A DNA stretch of 64,000 nt from Gordonia prachuapensis. Its GTDB lineage: Bacteria > Actinomycetota > Actinomycetes > Mycobacteriales > Mycobacteriaceae. A model generated the notes under the pieces. That model was not told the origin of the DNA. It saw nothing but the letters and a program-made list of their open reading frames with translations, and did no database searches. Location: assembly GCF_036350515.1 (NCBI RefSeq), contig NZ_JAZDUE010000015.1, forward strand, positions 81,417 through 145,416, in the 5' to 3' direction. The position numbers were made by a program, and so were the translations under genes. Position 1 is the first letter of the stretch. Each line of letters opens with the position of its first letter. Shown here piece after piece: positions 24,424 to 33,562 of this stretch.

Positions 24424-26460
24424 ATGGACCACAATGCGGTTTCCGAGTCCGCCCACGACACGCACACCGATCACGAGGGTCACGCCGAGCACGACCACGG
24501 CGACCACGGCCACCACGTCGCGATGTTCCGTCGCCTGTTCTGGCTCATGACGGTGCTGGCGGTGCCCGTGGTGATCGCCAGCCCGATGTTCGCCGACCTC
24601 CTCGGGTACTCCCTGCCGGACCTGGGCGGCGTCACCGAATGGATCTCGCCGATTCTCGGCACGGTCATGTTCGTGTGGGGTGGCCGCCCGTTCCTCACCG
24701 GCGCGGTCGACGAGTTGCGGTCCCGTACGCCGGGGATGATGACCCTGATCGGGCTCGCCATCACGGTGGCGTTCGTCGCGTCGTGGGGTGCATCGCTGGG
24801 CCTGCTGCACCACGAACTCGACTTCTGGTGGGAACTGGCGCTGCTGATCGTGATCATGCTGCTCGGGCACTGGATCGAGATGCGCTCGGTCGCCCAGACG
24901 ACCTCGGCTCTCCAGTCGCTCGCCGCGCTCCTGCCCGACGAGGCCGAACGGGTGGAGGGTGACGACATCCGCACGGTCTCACCGGCCGACCTCCAGATCG
25001 ACGACCTCGTCATCGTCCGCCCCGGCGGCCGCGTCCCTGCTGACGGCGAGATCGTCTCGGGGGCAGCCGAAGTCGACGAGTCGATGATCACCGGTGAATC
25101 GGCGCTCGTGACCCGGGGAATGGGGGACAAGGTCGTCGCAGGAACCGTCAGCGCCGACACCGCGATCCGGGTGCGGGTGACGGCCGTCGGCGACGACACC
25201 GCGCTCGCCGGCATCCAACGGCTCGTCTCGGACGCACAGAACTCGTCGAGCCGCGCTCAACGCCTCGCCGACCGCGCCGCCGGCTGGCTGTTCTGGTTCG
25301 CGCTCGGCGCCGCGGTGATCACCGCCATCGTGTGGGTGGCCGTCGGGCAGCCCGACAACGCCGTCATCCGGACCATCACCGTCCTGGTCATCGCCTGCCC
25401 GCACGCACTGGGTCTCGCGATTCCCCTGGTGGTGGCGATCGCGACCGAACGGGCCGCGAAGATGGGCGTTCTGGTGACCGACCGGGTCGCGCTGGAGACG
25501 TTGCGGGTGGCCGACGTCGTCCTGTTCGACAAGACCGGCACCCTGACCAAGGGCGAACCGGCCGTCGTCGACGTCGTCACCGATGGTTGGTCCGACGATG
25601 AGGTGCTGGCACTCGCGGCCGCTGCCGAATCCGACAGTGAGCATCCGCTCGCCGCGGCCATCGTCCGTGCCGCGACGGAACGCGAGCTCACCATCCCGGC
25701 GGCGCAGGACTTCTCGTCGAACGCGGCAGTCGGTGTGCGAGCAGACGTGGGCGGCCGTGAGGTCGCGATCGGCGGACCCCGGATGCTGGCGGAACGCTCG
25801 CTCGACGCGCTCTCGGGCGCCGACGACCTGCAGCCGAACGGCAACACGATCCTGCACGTGGTGGTCGACGGACGCGTCGTCGGCGCGTTGGCCCTCGCCG
25901 ACGAGGTGCGGCCGGAATCCGCCGAGGCGGTCCGGGAGCTGGCCCGGCGCGGCATCGAGACGGTCATGGCCACCGGAGATGCGCGCGAGGTCGCCGAGGC
26001 GGTGGCCGCCGAACTCGGCATCGACCGCGTCTACGCCGGCGTCCGTCCCGAGGACAAGGAGTCGATCGTCGCGGATCTGCAATCCGACGGATCGACCGTC
26101 GTGATGGTGGGTGACGGCGTCAACGACGCCCCGGCGTTGGCGCGTGCCGACGTCGGCGTGGCGATCGGCGCGGGCACCGACGTCGCGATCGGATCGGCGG
26201 GTGTGGTGCTCGCCGGCGATGATCCGCGCACGGTCCTCTCGGCGATGTCGTTGTCGGCGCAGGCATATCGGAAGATGCGCCAGAACCTGTGGTGGGCGGC
26301 CGGCTACAACCTCATCTCGGTGCCGCTGGCGGCGGGTGTCCTCGCACCGATCGGATTCGTGTTGCCCATGGCCGTCGGCGCCGTCCTGATGTCGGCGTCG
26401 ACGGTGATCGTCGCGCTCAACGCCCAGCTGTTGCGGCGGGCGGATCTGTCGGCCGATTGA
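24424..26460 (+). CDS. copB: CopB-type P1B heavy-metal-translocating ATPase
   Basis: A 678-residue P-type ATPase. The N-terminus is His-rich instead of carrying an MxCxxC domain (a HxDH-rich run within residues 9-31). The transmembrane metal motif is CPH in VIACPHALG (about 326), the phosphorylation site is DKTGTLTKG (about 369), with actuator TGES and hinge GDGVNDAPA. CPH plus a His-rich tail marks the CopB subgroup, usually copper exporters. The CsoR box directly upstream supports copper control. It lies 6 kb before the csoR-copZ-copA cluster on the same strand. Confidence 0.88.
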   Translation: MDHNAVSESAHDTHTDHEGHAEHDHGDHGHHVAMFRRLFWLMTVLAVPVVIASPMFADLLGYSLPDLGGVTEWISPILGTVMFVWGGRPFLTGAVDELRSRTPGMMTLIGLAITVAFVASWGASLGLLHHELDFWWELALLIVIMLLGHWIEMRSVAQTTSALQSLAALLPDEAERVEGDDIRTVSPADLQIDDLVIVRPGGRVPADGEIVSGAAEVDESMITGESALVTRGMGDKVVAGTVSADTAIRVRVTAVGDDTALAGIQRLVSDAQNSSSRAQRLADRAAGWLFWFALGAAVITAIVWVAVGQPDNAVIRTITVLVIACPHALGLAIPLVVAIATERAAKMGVLVTDRVALETLRVADVVLFDKTGTLTKGEPAVVDVVTDGWSDDEVLALAAAAESDSEHPLAAAIVRAATERELTIPAAQDFSSNAAVGVRADVGGREVAIGGPRMLAERSLDALSGADDLQPNGNTILHVVVDGRVVGALALADEVRPESAEAVRELARRGIETVMATGDAREVAEAVAAELGIDRVYAGVRPEDKESIVADLQSDGSTVVMVGDGVNDAPALARADVGVAIGAGTDVAIGSAGVVLAGDDPRTVLSAMSLSAQAYRKMRQNLWWAAGYNLISVPLAAGVLAPIGFVLPMAVGAVLMSASTVIVALNAQLLRRADLSAD

Positions 26461-26483
26461 CGCTCGTGAACGGGTAGAGTCGG

Positions 26484-26506
26484 GTTTTCGACTGGGAATC
26501 GAAAAC
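26484..26506 (+). terminator. Hairpin after copB, upstream of nadB
   Basis: GTTTTCGA and TCGAAAAC form a perfect 8-bp stem with a 7-base loop, 24 bp after the ATPase stop. It may be a terminator or an operator for nadB. Nothing distinguishes these from sequence alone. Confidence 0.45.
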
Positions 26507-26558
26507 AGGTGTGCGGCGTTGAACCGATCGCATCACCCGTCTCCCGAGAGGTGTGACC

Positions 26559-28205
26559 ATGAGCGATCGTCTGCGACGGCCGAACGAAGGGGCCGACGAG
26601 TCGCGGGCCGACCTGGTCGTGATCGGGGCCGGGGTGGCCGGGCTGACGGCCGCATTGTCGGCGGCCGAGGCGGGCCTGCGGGTAGTCGTGGCGAGCAAGG
26701 GGCCGGCGTGGCGCGAGGATCTCGTCGAACAGTCGACCGCCACCTTCTACGCCCAGGGTGGGATCGCCGTCGTCGACCCAACGGTCGCCGAGGACGCCGT
26801 CGACCTGCATCTCTCCGACACCGTCACCGCCGGTGCCGGCCTCACCGACCCGCTCACCACCCGCCCGATCCTGGCCGACGGATGGTCGGCGGTGGCAGAG
26901 CTGATGGCGCGCGGCGCGGAATTCGACCGCGCCGCCGACGGCTCGATGGCCCGGACCCGCGAGGGCGGCCACTCCGTTCGTCGCATCGTGCACGCCGGCG
27001 GCGATGCGACGGGCGCGCAGGTCCAACGCGCACTCGCCGGCCGTCTGCGCGCACTCGCGGCGCGACTCCCGATCACCTGTCACGACGAGACCGTGGCGAC
27101 GGAGGTGCTGATGTCCGACGGGCAGACCGTCGGGGTCGCGCTGCGGAGCCGGGGACGCGACCTGGTCGTCTACTCGCCGTCGGTGCTGCTCGCCACCGGC
27201 GGCAGTGGGCACCTGTACGCCGCGACCACCAACCCGGTCGGCGCCACCGCCGACGGCATCGCGCTCGCGTTGCGGGCCGGGGCCGTCGTCGCCGACATGG
27301 AGTTCATCCAGTTCCATCCGACGATGCTCTACCTTCCCGGCGCCCGGGGGCGGCGGACGCTGATCAGTGAGGCCGTCCGCGGCGAGGGTGGGCGTCTCGT
27401 CGACGCAGCCGGGCGGTCGGTGACCGCCGGCGTCCACCCGCTGGGGGACCTGGCGCCACGCGACGTCGTCGCCAACGCCGTCGAGGCCCGGCTCGCCGAG
27501 ACGGGCGATCAGTGTGTGTATCTCGATGTGCGGTCGGTCCCCGACTTCGTGGAGCGATTCCCCACGGTGACCGCAGGTGTGCTCGCGGCCGGCCTCGATC
27601 TCGAGGACGGACTCATCCCGGTCGTCCCCGGCGCGCACTACCTGTGCGGCGGGGTGCTCACCGACGTCGACGGCCGGACCGTCGTGCCCGGGCTGCTCGC
27701 GGCAGGCGAGGTCGCCCGAACGGGACTGCACGGGGGCAATCGCCTGGCCTCCAACAGCCTCTTGGAAGGACTCGTGATGGGCCGACGAGCCGCGGCGGTC
27801 GCGGTCGCGCGCGCCGATTGTCCGATCGCCGAGACCGCGCCTTCGACTCTTCTGCCCGCCCCGGCAGTACATCGAGAGACGTTGCAGGACAGTATGTCCC
27901 GGTCGGTGGCGTTGCGCCGCGACGCGACCGGACTCGCCATGGTCGCCGACCTCGTGCGCACGGCGCCACTCCGGACACCGGACACCGTCCGCGACGTCGA
28001 GGACGCGGCACTGACGTTGACCGCCGGTGTGGTGGTCGCGGCGGCGGATGCCCGCACCGAGTCACGCGGGTGTCACACCCGCACCGATTTTCCCGGCACC
28101 GACGCCGTGGCGCACAGCCGATGCTTCGGACTGGTCGACGGAGAGATCGTCGAATGCGTGGGAGCCGAATCGCTGCCACTCCGGGAACTCGCGCGGCAGT
28201 CCTGA
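26559..28205 (+). CDS. nadB: L-aspartate oxidase
   Basis: A 548-residue flavoenzyme that oxidises L-aspartate to iminoaspartate in de novo NAD synthesis. FAD motifs are VVIGAGVAGLTAALSA and QSTATFYAQGGIAV; catalytic-region motifs are EFIQFHPT, RRTLISEAVRGEGG and LAPRDVVANAV. The C-terminal GLHGGNRLASNSLLEGLV signature separates NadB from SdhA. GAGAGG stands 8 bases before ATG 26559. Unlike the usual nadA-nadB-nadC operon, no other NAD gene lies next to it here. It sits between two copper loci instead, so the partner genes must be elsewhere or this is a second copy. Confidence 0.88.
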   Translation: MSDRLRRPNEGADESRADLVVIGAGVAGLTAALSAAEAGLRVVVASKGPAWREDLVEQSTATFYAQGGIAVVDPTVAEDAVDLHLSDTVTAGAGLTDPLTTRPILADGWSAVAELMARGAEFDRAADGSMARTREGGHSVRRIVHAGGDATGAQVQRALAGRLRALAARLPITCHDETVATEVLMSDGQTVGVALRSRGRDLVVYSPSVLLATGGSGHLYAATTNPVGATADGIALALRAGAVVADMEFIQFHPTMLYLPGARGRRTLISEAVRGEGGRLVDAAGRSVTAGVHPLGDLAPRDVVANAVEARLAETGDQCVYLDVRSVPDFVERFPTVTAGVLAAGLDLEDGLIPVVPGAHYLCGGVLTDVDGRTVVPGLLAAGEVARTGLHGGNRLASNSLLEGLVMGRRAAAVAVARADCPIAETAPSTLLPAPAVHRETLQDSMSRSVALRRDATGLAMVADLVRTAPLRTPDTVRDVEDAALTLTAGVVVAAADARTESRGCHTRTDFPGTDAVAHSRCFGLVDGEIVECVGAESLPLRELARQS

Positions 28206-28279
28206 TCCGGGCACCGGCCGCCCGACGTGTCGGCGGACTCCGCCAGAGAGCGCGCGGGTGCGAGGTAACGTCGGCCACC

Positions 28280-29176
28280 ATGACCGCGCCCGAACAGATC
28301 GACATCGACCTCGGTCACATCCGTCTACATGCGCTGTGCTGGGGCGACCACGAGGGACCGCTGGCCATCTGTCTGCACGGCTTCCCCGATTCCGCCTGGA
28401 CCTGGCGGCATCTCGGTCCGGCGCTGGCCGACGCGGGGTATCGGGTGGTGGCACCGTTCACGAGAGGCTATGCGCCGTCCGACATCCCGGCCGACGGTGA
28501 TTTCCACGTCGCCGCACTCGCGTATGACGCGCTGGCGCTGCACCACGCGCTCGGCGGCGATGAGCGTGCCGTGCTGATCGGCCACGACTGGGGCGCGATG
28601 ACGGTCAACGCCATCGCCGCACGCACCGATGACCGGTTCCGGCGCCTCGTCGCACTCGCGGTCCCGCCGATCGCCGTGATCCGGCGACAACCGCCGCGGG
28701 GCCGGGTGCGTCTGCTGCCGCGTCAGATGGCGATGAGCTGGTACATCGGGTTCAACCTGCTCCCGGCGCTGCCGGAACGTCTTCTCGACCGGGTCATCCC
28801 GATGTTGTGGCGTCGCTGGGGGCCACCACCGTCCGACGAGGACATCGCCAACGCGCTGGCTGCGGTGCCGACGATGGCGCATCGCGCGGCGGCGCTCGGG
28901 TACTACCGGGCGCCGGTGCGGGGGCGGGTGTCGGCCCGCTACGCCGACGACGCCACCGCGTGGCTGCGTCCGCCGGTCTCGCCGATCCTCTACCTGCACG
29001 GCGACGCCGACGGTTGCATGCGGCCGGAGTTCGCTGACCGGCTGGTGGACTTCCTGCCCGCCGGCAGCGAGGTGGCGCAGGTGCCGTCGGCGGGGCACTT
29101 TCTGCATCTCGACCAACCCGACGCCGTGCACCGCCGCATCCTCGACCACCTCGCCGACGGCGACTCGCCCGCCTGA
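28280..29176 (+). CDS. Epoxide-hydrolase-like alpha/beta-hydrolase
   Basis: A 298-residue alpha/beta-hydrolase with HGFPDSAWTWRHL oxyanion motif, GHDWGAMTVNA with an Asp nucleophile (about 101), acid region YLHGDADGCM and His in SAGHFLHLDQP. Asp in the elbow and HGFPD are typical of soluble epoxide hydrolases and haloalkane-dehalogenase relatives. The lid Tyr pair of epoxide hydrolases may be YY in ALGYYRAPV. ATG 28280 fits the start TAPEQIDIDLGHIRLHA. It follows nadB by 74 bp. The substrate is unknown. Confidence 0.78.
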   Translation: MTAPEQIDIDLGHIRLHALCWGDHEGPLAICLHGFPDSAWTWRHLGPALADAGYRVVAPFTRGYAPSDIPADGDFHVAALAYDALALHHALGGDERAVLIGHDWGAMTVNAIAARTDDRFRRLVALAVPPIAVIRRQPPRGRVRLLPRQMAMSWYIGFNLLPALPERLLDRVIPMLWRRWGPPPSDEDIANALAAVPTMAHRAAALGYYRAPVRGRVSARYADDATAWLRPPVSPILYLHGDADGCMRPEFADRLVDFLPAGSEVAQVPSAGHFLHLDQPDAVHRRILDHLADGDSPA

Positions 29177-29369
29177 CCGCACCTTTGCGCCGTGTCTATG
29201 GCGGTGACGCCCGGGTTCTTCGTACACTTGCCGCCGGGGAGGGCACTGAGCGGTCACCGGGCGCTGTCGGGGGCGTCATATGGCGGGTGCTGCGTGGTAC
29301 ACACACGCGTGCCCAGAGCCGGTTCGTGATCGAGCATCGTATGCGCGTCGTGCGTGAAGGAGTGACCGT

Positions 29370-30416
29370 ATGAACGGCGAAGGCTGCTGGTCGACGGTCG
29401 TGTGTACGCCGGCCGAGCGTGCCGCGTTGGGTCTCACCGGCCAGTCGGAATGGCTGCTGCACTGCCGCCTCGCGGCCGGTCACGGTGGCAACCACGCGAC
29501 CGACGCGAGCACCCACCCGCGGGTCGACCGCCGATTGTGGTTGGAGTGGAACGACTTCGACGATCACGCACAGTCGCTCATCGAACGCAACCCGTGCACC
29601 GCCCGCTCCCCGCACGGGGCGGGATGCCTGTTCTACGAAGGCCACGGTGGCGGGCACTTCTTCGCACCGTCCAACGGCCACACACCGGCCGCCGCCCCTG
29701 CTCCGCCGCGGGGGGCCACACCGTCCACCGGACGACGACCCGTCGGTCCTGCTGCCACGACCCCGCCACCTCCCAACAGCCCGCCGCCCTCGAGCATGCC
29801 GCCCCCGAACATGCCGCCGCCGAACACTCCACCGGCGGGGCCGCCATCGAACGCACCCCGTCCGACTCCGCCGGGAGGCGGCGCGCCCCGTCCCGCAGCC
29901 CCGAGGCCCGGACCGATGCCGGAGCAGCAACGTCCGCTCCGGCCTCGTCCTTCCGAGGCCGCCGGGAGCGTCCCGCGTGGCGTTCCGCCGCAGCCGGTTG
30001 CCGCCGGCGCGGCGGGAGCGCAGGGCGGCTATCGGCTCGGTCGCCGGTCGACGAACGCCGAACCACCGGCCGACCAGGGATCGCGTTCGATCAGCCGTCA
30101 TCGCCTCCCCGACCCGGAGGACTCTGCGGCCGCACCGCCCCCGTCCGCGCCTGCGCAGCCCGCTCCTGCACCGCCGACTCCTGCACAGGAAGCTCCTGCA
30201 CCGCCCCCACCGCCTGCCCCCGCAGGTCAGGGAGCCGGTGCTCACGGCGGCGGGGCTCAGGGTGCCCCGGGCGCGGGTGTGTCCGGGGGAGCGGCATCAG
30301 GGTCTGCGCCGCGGCCCGACGCCGAGATCGCCGCGGCCCTGCGTGACGTCGCGGCAGCACTCGAGCAGCTCGCCGCCGCGGTGCGCCGATCCGGTGACCG
30401 CACGCCGGGTTCATAG
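29370..30416 (+). CDS. Pro-rich hypothetical protein with duplicated Cys-His motif
   Basis: A 348-residue protein I do not recognise as a named family. The first 105 residues are ordered and contain two copies of C-x4-GHGG-x-H (CRLAAGHGGNH and CLFYEGHGGGH), plus paired cysteines near the N-terminus and HPRVDRRLWLEWN between them. The copies suggest a small metal-binding, zinc-ribbon-like fold. Residues about 105-310 are low-complexity Pro/Ala/Gly with PPP-N and APAPP repeats, and the last 30 form an Ala-rich amphipathic helix (AALRDVAAALEQLAAAV). No signal peptide is seen. It ends 44 bp before the CsoR box, but nothing else links it to copper. Confidence 0.6.
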   Translation: MNGEGCWSTVVCTPAERAALGLTGQSEWLLHCRLAAGHGGNHATDASTHPRVDRRLWLEWNDFDDHAQSLIERNPCTARSPHGAGCLFYEGHGGGHFFAPSNGHTPAAAPAPPRGATPSTGRRPVGPAATTPPPPNSPPPSSMPPPNMPPPNTPPAGPPSNAPRPTPPGGGAPRPAAPRPGPMPEQQRPLRPRPSEAAGSVPRGVPPQPVAAGAAGAQGGYRLGRRSTNAEPPADQGSRSISRHRLPDPEDSAAAPPPSAPAQPAPAPPTPAQEAPAPPPPPAPAGQGAGAHGGGAQGAPGAGVSGGAASGSAPRPDAEIAAALRDVAAALEQLAAAVRRSGDRTPGS

Positions 30417-30460
30417 GGTCGCCCTCGTCAGAGGCTGTGGTGGCCACTTCCGCCGGGTGT

Positions 30461-30477
30461 GTACCCTAGGGGGGTAC
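30461..30477 (+). promoter_or_regulatory. CsoR box upstream of csoR-copZ-copA
   Basis: GTACCCTAGGGGGGTAC is a palindrome that, read on the other strand, has the same TACCCC-CTAGGG-TA core as the box before copB. TATACG at 30481-30486 may be the -10. This implies autoregulation of the csoR operon. Confidence 0.8.
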
Positions 30478-30502
30478 CGGTATACGAAGGGTGGCGCGGC
30501 CA

Positions 30503-30814
30503 ATGGAGCAGACCGAGCACGTCGAACAGAATCAGCACGGCTACATCGGCCGCAAGGACGACTACCTCCGACGGCTACGCCGCATCGAGGGCCAGGCGCG
30601 GGGACTGCAACGCATGGTCGACGACGAGGCGTACTGCATCGACATCCTCACGCAGGTCTCGGCGATGACCAAAGCGCTGCAGGCCGTGGGTCTCGGACTC
30701 CTCGAGGAGCACATGAACCACTGTGTCGTGCACGCGGCGCAGGAGAGTGACACCGCCGGCCGGGAGAAGGTCGACGAGGCGATGGCCGCCATCAGTCGGC
30801 TCGTCAAGTCCTGA
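30503..30814 (+). CDS. csoR: CsoR-family copper-sensing repressor
   Basis: A 103-residue all-helical regulator of the CsoR/RcnR (DUF156) family. The copper ligands are visible: Cys in DEAYCIDILTQ, then His and Cys in HMNHCVVHAA, matching the C-H-C trigonal Cu(I) site. The R-x2-RIEGQ-x-RGL region contributes DNA contacts. ATG 30503 gives the family start; an in-frame GTG at 30491 is possible. It is first in csoR-copZ-(small protein)-copA with its own operator upstream, and the same operator lies before the copB-type ATPase. Confidence 0.92.
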   Translation: MEQTEHVEQNQHGYIGRKDDYLRRLRRIEGQARGLQRMVDDEAYCIDILTQVSAMTKALQAVGLGLLEEHMNHCVVHAAQESDTAGREKVDEAMAAISRLVKS

Positions 30815-30907
30815 CGCGTTTCCGTTCTCCGAAAAACACTCGACAACAATCTGTTTCGGCAGAATCCGGCACACCGGACTCCGCCGACCAACCCAGGAGG
30901 TTAGACG

Positions 30908-31111
30908 ATGACCACCGCCACCTACACCGTCACCGGAATGACCTGCGGCCACTGCGTGGCATCCGTCCGCGAGGAGATCGAGGCCATCGCAGGTGTCCGC
31001 AGTGTCGACGTCGCTCTCGACACCGGCACGGTGGAGGTGACCAGTGACCGATCGATCGATCTCGCCGAGGTGACCGCCGCCGTCACCGAGGCGGGCTACG
31101 AGTTGGCATGA
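30908..31111 (+). CDS. copZ: Copper chaperone, heavy-metal-associated domain
   Basis: A 67-residue HMA-domain protein with the Cu(I)-binding GMTCGHC loop near residue 12 and the ferredoxin-like beta-alpha-beta pattern through GVRSVDVALDTGTVEV and EAGYELA. AGGAGG stands 7 bases before the ATG. It hands Cu(I) to P1B ATPases and can exchange with CsoR. Its stop overlaps the start of the next small gene by 4 bp. Confidence 0.92.
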   Translation: MTTATYTVTGMTCGHCVASVREEIEAIAGVRSVDVALDTGTVEVTSDRSIDLAEVTAAVTEAGYELA

Positions 31112-31248
31112 GCCCCGCCTACCGGATCGGCGGATTCCTAGCCGCCATGGCCGTCGTCTTCGCCCTCTCGTTCGGGGTCGGCCGCGTGGTCGATCCCGTC
31201 GACAGCCCGCCGCCTGCGCCCCCGACCCATCAGCAGCACGCGGAGTAG
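31108..31248 (+). CDS. Small single-pass membrane protein in the copper operon
   Basis: A 46-residue protein translated from an ATGA overlap with copZ and ending 6 bp before copA. One hydrophobic segment (GGFLAAMAVVFALSFGVG, about 8-25) is followed by an extracytoplasmic-looking tail rich in Pro that ends THQQHAE. The tight overlap on both sides and the His/Gln tail argue that it is real and part of the copper response. I know no named function; it may be a small partner or stabiliser of the ATPase. Confidence 0.7.
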   Translation: MSPAYRIGGFLAAMAVVFALSFGVGRVVDPVDSPPPAPPTHQQHAE

Positions 31249-31254
31249 ACCGAC

Positions 31255-33537
31255 ATGACCGTTGGCATCGAGCACGCCGCTTTCGACATCGACGGCATGA
31301 CCTGCGCGTCCTGCGCGAGCCGAATCGAGCGCAATCTCAACAAGCTCGACGGTGTGCGGGCGACGGTGAACTACGCGACCGAACAAGCACACGTCGAGTA
31401 TCCGTCGACGATCGACCGGGCCGCGCTCATCGCTGTGGTCCGCGACGCCGGCTACGACGTCGCACCCGACCGACCGAACCCGGAGCCCGACGACCTGGAT
31501 GGGTCGGACGCCGGCGGGGACCCGGAACACGACGGTCTACGGCAGCGGCTCGTCATCTCGGCGGTGCTCAGCGCGCCGGTGATCGCGTTGGCGATGATCC
31601 CGGCGTGGCAGTTCACCTATTGGCAGTGGCTCTCGCTCACCCTCGCCGCGCCCGTGGTGGTGTGGGGTGGCTATCCCTTCCATCGGGCGGCATGGATCAA
31701 CCTGCGACACGGCGCCACGACGATGGACACATTGGTGTCGATGGGGACGCTCGCCGCGTTCGCGTGGTCGCTGTATGCGCTCTTCCTGGGCACCGCAGGC
31801 GAACCGGGAATGAGTCACGGCTTCGACCTCATCGCATCCCGCGGGGAGGGGGCGGGCAACATCTACCTCGAGGCCGCAGCCGGCGTCACCACCTTCCTGC
31901 TGGCCGGACGCTACTTCGAGAAGCGTGCCAAGCGGCGGGCCGGTGACGCCCTGCATGCCCTGATGGATCTGGGTGCGAAGGACGTCGCGGTGCTCGTCGA
32001 CGGCCGCGAACGACGTGTTCCGGTGGCCGATCTCGCCGTGGGTGACGATTTCGTCGTACGTCCCGGCGAGAAGATCGCCACCGACGGCGTCGTCGTCGAC
32101 GGCGTCTCGGCGGTCGACGCGTCGATCATCACCGGTGAATCGGTCCCGGTCGAGGTCACCGTCGGCGACGAGGTCACCGGCGGCACGATGAACGCGGCGG
32201 GACGGCTGGTGGTCCGTGCCGGTCGCGTGGGCGCCGACACCGCACTCGCGCAGATGGCGAAGATGGTCGCCGACGCGCAGGCCGGCAAGACCGACGCCCA
32301 GCGCCTCGCCGACCGGATCTCCGCGTTCTTCGTGCCCGCGGTCATCACCATCGCCGTTGCGACACTGGGTTTCTGGCTCGGAAGCGCCGGTACCGCCGGG
32401 GATTCGGGCGGCGTGGCCATGGCCTTCACTGCGGCGGTCGCGGTGCTCATCATCGCCTGTCCGTGCGCGCTGGGCCTTGCCACGCCGACCGCCCTGATGG
32501 TCGGGACCGGACGCGGAGCGCAACTCGGGATCCTGCTCAAGGGGCCCGAGGTCCTCGAGTCCACCCGACGGGTCGACACGATCGTGCTGGACAAGACGGG
32601 CACCGTCACCACCGGCGAGATGAGTCTGCGTTCGGTGATCTCCGGCACCGAATCCGGCGACCCGCCGGCTGATCGGGTGCTGCGCATGGCGGCGGCGGTC
32701 GAGGCGGGTTCCGAACACCCGATCGGTGCCGCGATCGTCGCGGCGGCCGCACGCGAGACATCCGAACGCGAAACAACGGCACCCCTACCCACCGCGCACG
32801 GGTTCCGTGCCGACGAGGGCATTGGCGTGAGTGCCGTCGTCGACGGCGTGCGCGTGATGGTGGCCAAGCCGGCATCGTGTGGGCAACTCCCGGCGGCGCT
32901 GGCCGGTGCCGTCGACGACGCGCAGACCGAGGGCGCTACCGCGGTCGTCGTGACCTTCGACGAGAGGCCGGTCGGGGTGCTCGTCGTCGGGGACACGGTG
33001 AAGCACTCGTCGGCGGGGGCGATCGCCGAGTTCCGTCGGATGGGGCTCACACCGGTGCTCCTCACCGGCGACAACGCCGGCGCGGCCGCCCATGTCGCCC
33101 GCGCGGTCGGCATCGACCGGGTCATCGCCGAGGTGGACCCGGCCCAGAAGGTCGCGGCGATCGAGCAACTACATCGTGAGGGCCGCACGGTCGCGATGGC
33201 CGGAGACGGGGTCAACGACGCCGGCGCACTCGTCGCGGCCGATCTCGGGTTGGCGATGGGGACCGGCACGGACGTCGCGATCGCGGCCGGCGACCTGACG
33301 GTGGTCAGCGGCGATCTGTGGGCTGTGGTCGATGCGATCCGTCTCGCGCGCCGCACCCTGGGCACCATCAAGGGAAACCTGTTCTGGGCGTTCGCCTACA
33401 ACGTCGCCGCGATCCCGGTCGCGGCCGCGGGCCTGCTCAACCCCATGCTCGCGGGTGCGGCCATGGCGTTGTCGTCGGTCTTCGTGGTGGCCAACAGCCT
33501 GCGATTGCGGCGGTTCCGGGCTCATCCGCGCTCGTGA
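31255..33537 (+). CDS. copA: CopA-type Cu(I)-exporting P1B ATPase
   Basis: A 760-residue P-type ATPase with one N-terminal HMA domain (GMTCASCASR, about 14-23), about eight transmembrane helices, actuator ITGES, the membrane metal site CPC in IIACPCALGLATP (about 400), phosphorylation loop DKTGTVTTG, an HP-type nucleotide motif in AGSEHPIGAA and the hinge GDGVNDAGAL. CPC with HMA marks Cu+ exporters (CopA/CtpV-like). It completes the csoR-copZ operon under CsoR control and complements the CPH-type pump at 24424. Confidence 0.93.
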   Translation: MTVGIEHAAFDIDGMTCASCASRIERNLNKLDGVRATVNYATEQAHVEYPSTIDRAALIAVVRDAGYDVAPDRPNPEPDDLDGSDAGGDPEHDGLRQRLVISAVLSAPVIALAMIPAWQFTYWQWLSLTLAAPVVVWGGYPFHRAAWINLRHGATTMDTLVSMGTLAAFAWSLYALFLGTAGEPGMSHGFDLIASRGEGAGNIYLEAAAGVTTFLLAGRYFEKRAKRRAGDALHALMDLGAKDVAVLVDGRERRVPVADLAVGDDFVVRPGEKIATDGVVVDGVSAVDASIITGESVPVEVTVGDEVTGGTMNAAGRLVVRAGRVGADTALAQMAKMVADAQAGKTDAQRLADRISAFFVPAVITIAVATLGFWLGSAGTAGDSGGVAMAFTAAVAVLIIACPCALGLATPTALMVGTGRGAQLGILLKGPEVLESTRRVDTIVLDKTGTVTTGEMSLRSVISGTESGDPPADRVLRMAAAVEAGSEHPIGAAIVAAAARETSERETTAPLPTAHGFRADEGIGVSAVVDGVRVMVAKPASCGQLPAALAGAVDDAQTEGATAVVVTFDERPVGVLVVGDTVKHSSAGAIAEFRRMGLTPVLLTGDNAGAAAHVARAVGIDRVIAEVDPAQKVAAIEQLHREGRTVAMAGDGVNDAGALVAADLGLAMGTGTDVAIAAGDLTVVSGDLWAVVDAIRLARRTLGTIKGNLFWAFAYNVAAIPVAAAGLLNPMLAGAAMALSSVFVVANSLRLRRFRAHPRS

Positions 33538-33562
33538 TCGTGGGTTGTGGTCATCTCACCCG

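Noticed and set aside
26559..28205. Succinate dehydrogenase flavoprotein subunit
   Set aside because: No SdhB, C or D neighbours, and the GLHGGNRLASNSLLEGLV C-terminal signature is that of NadB.
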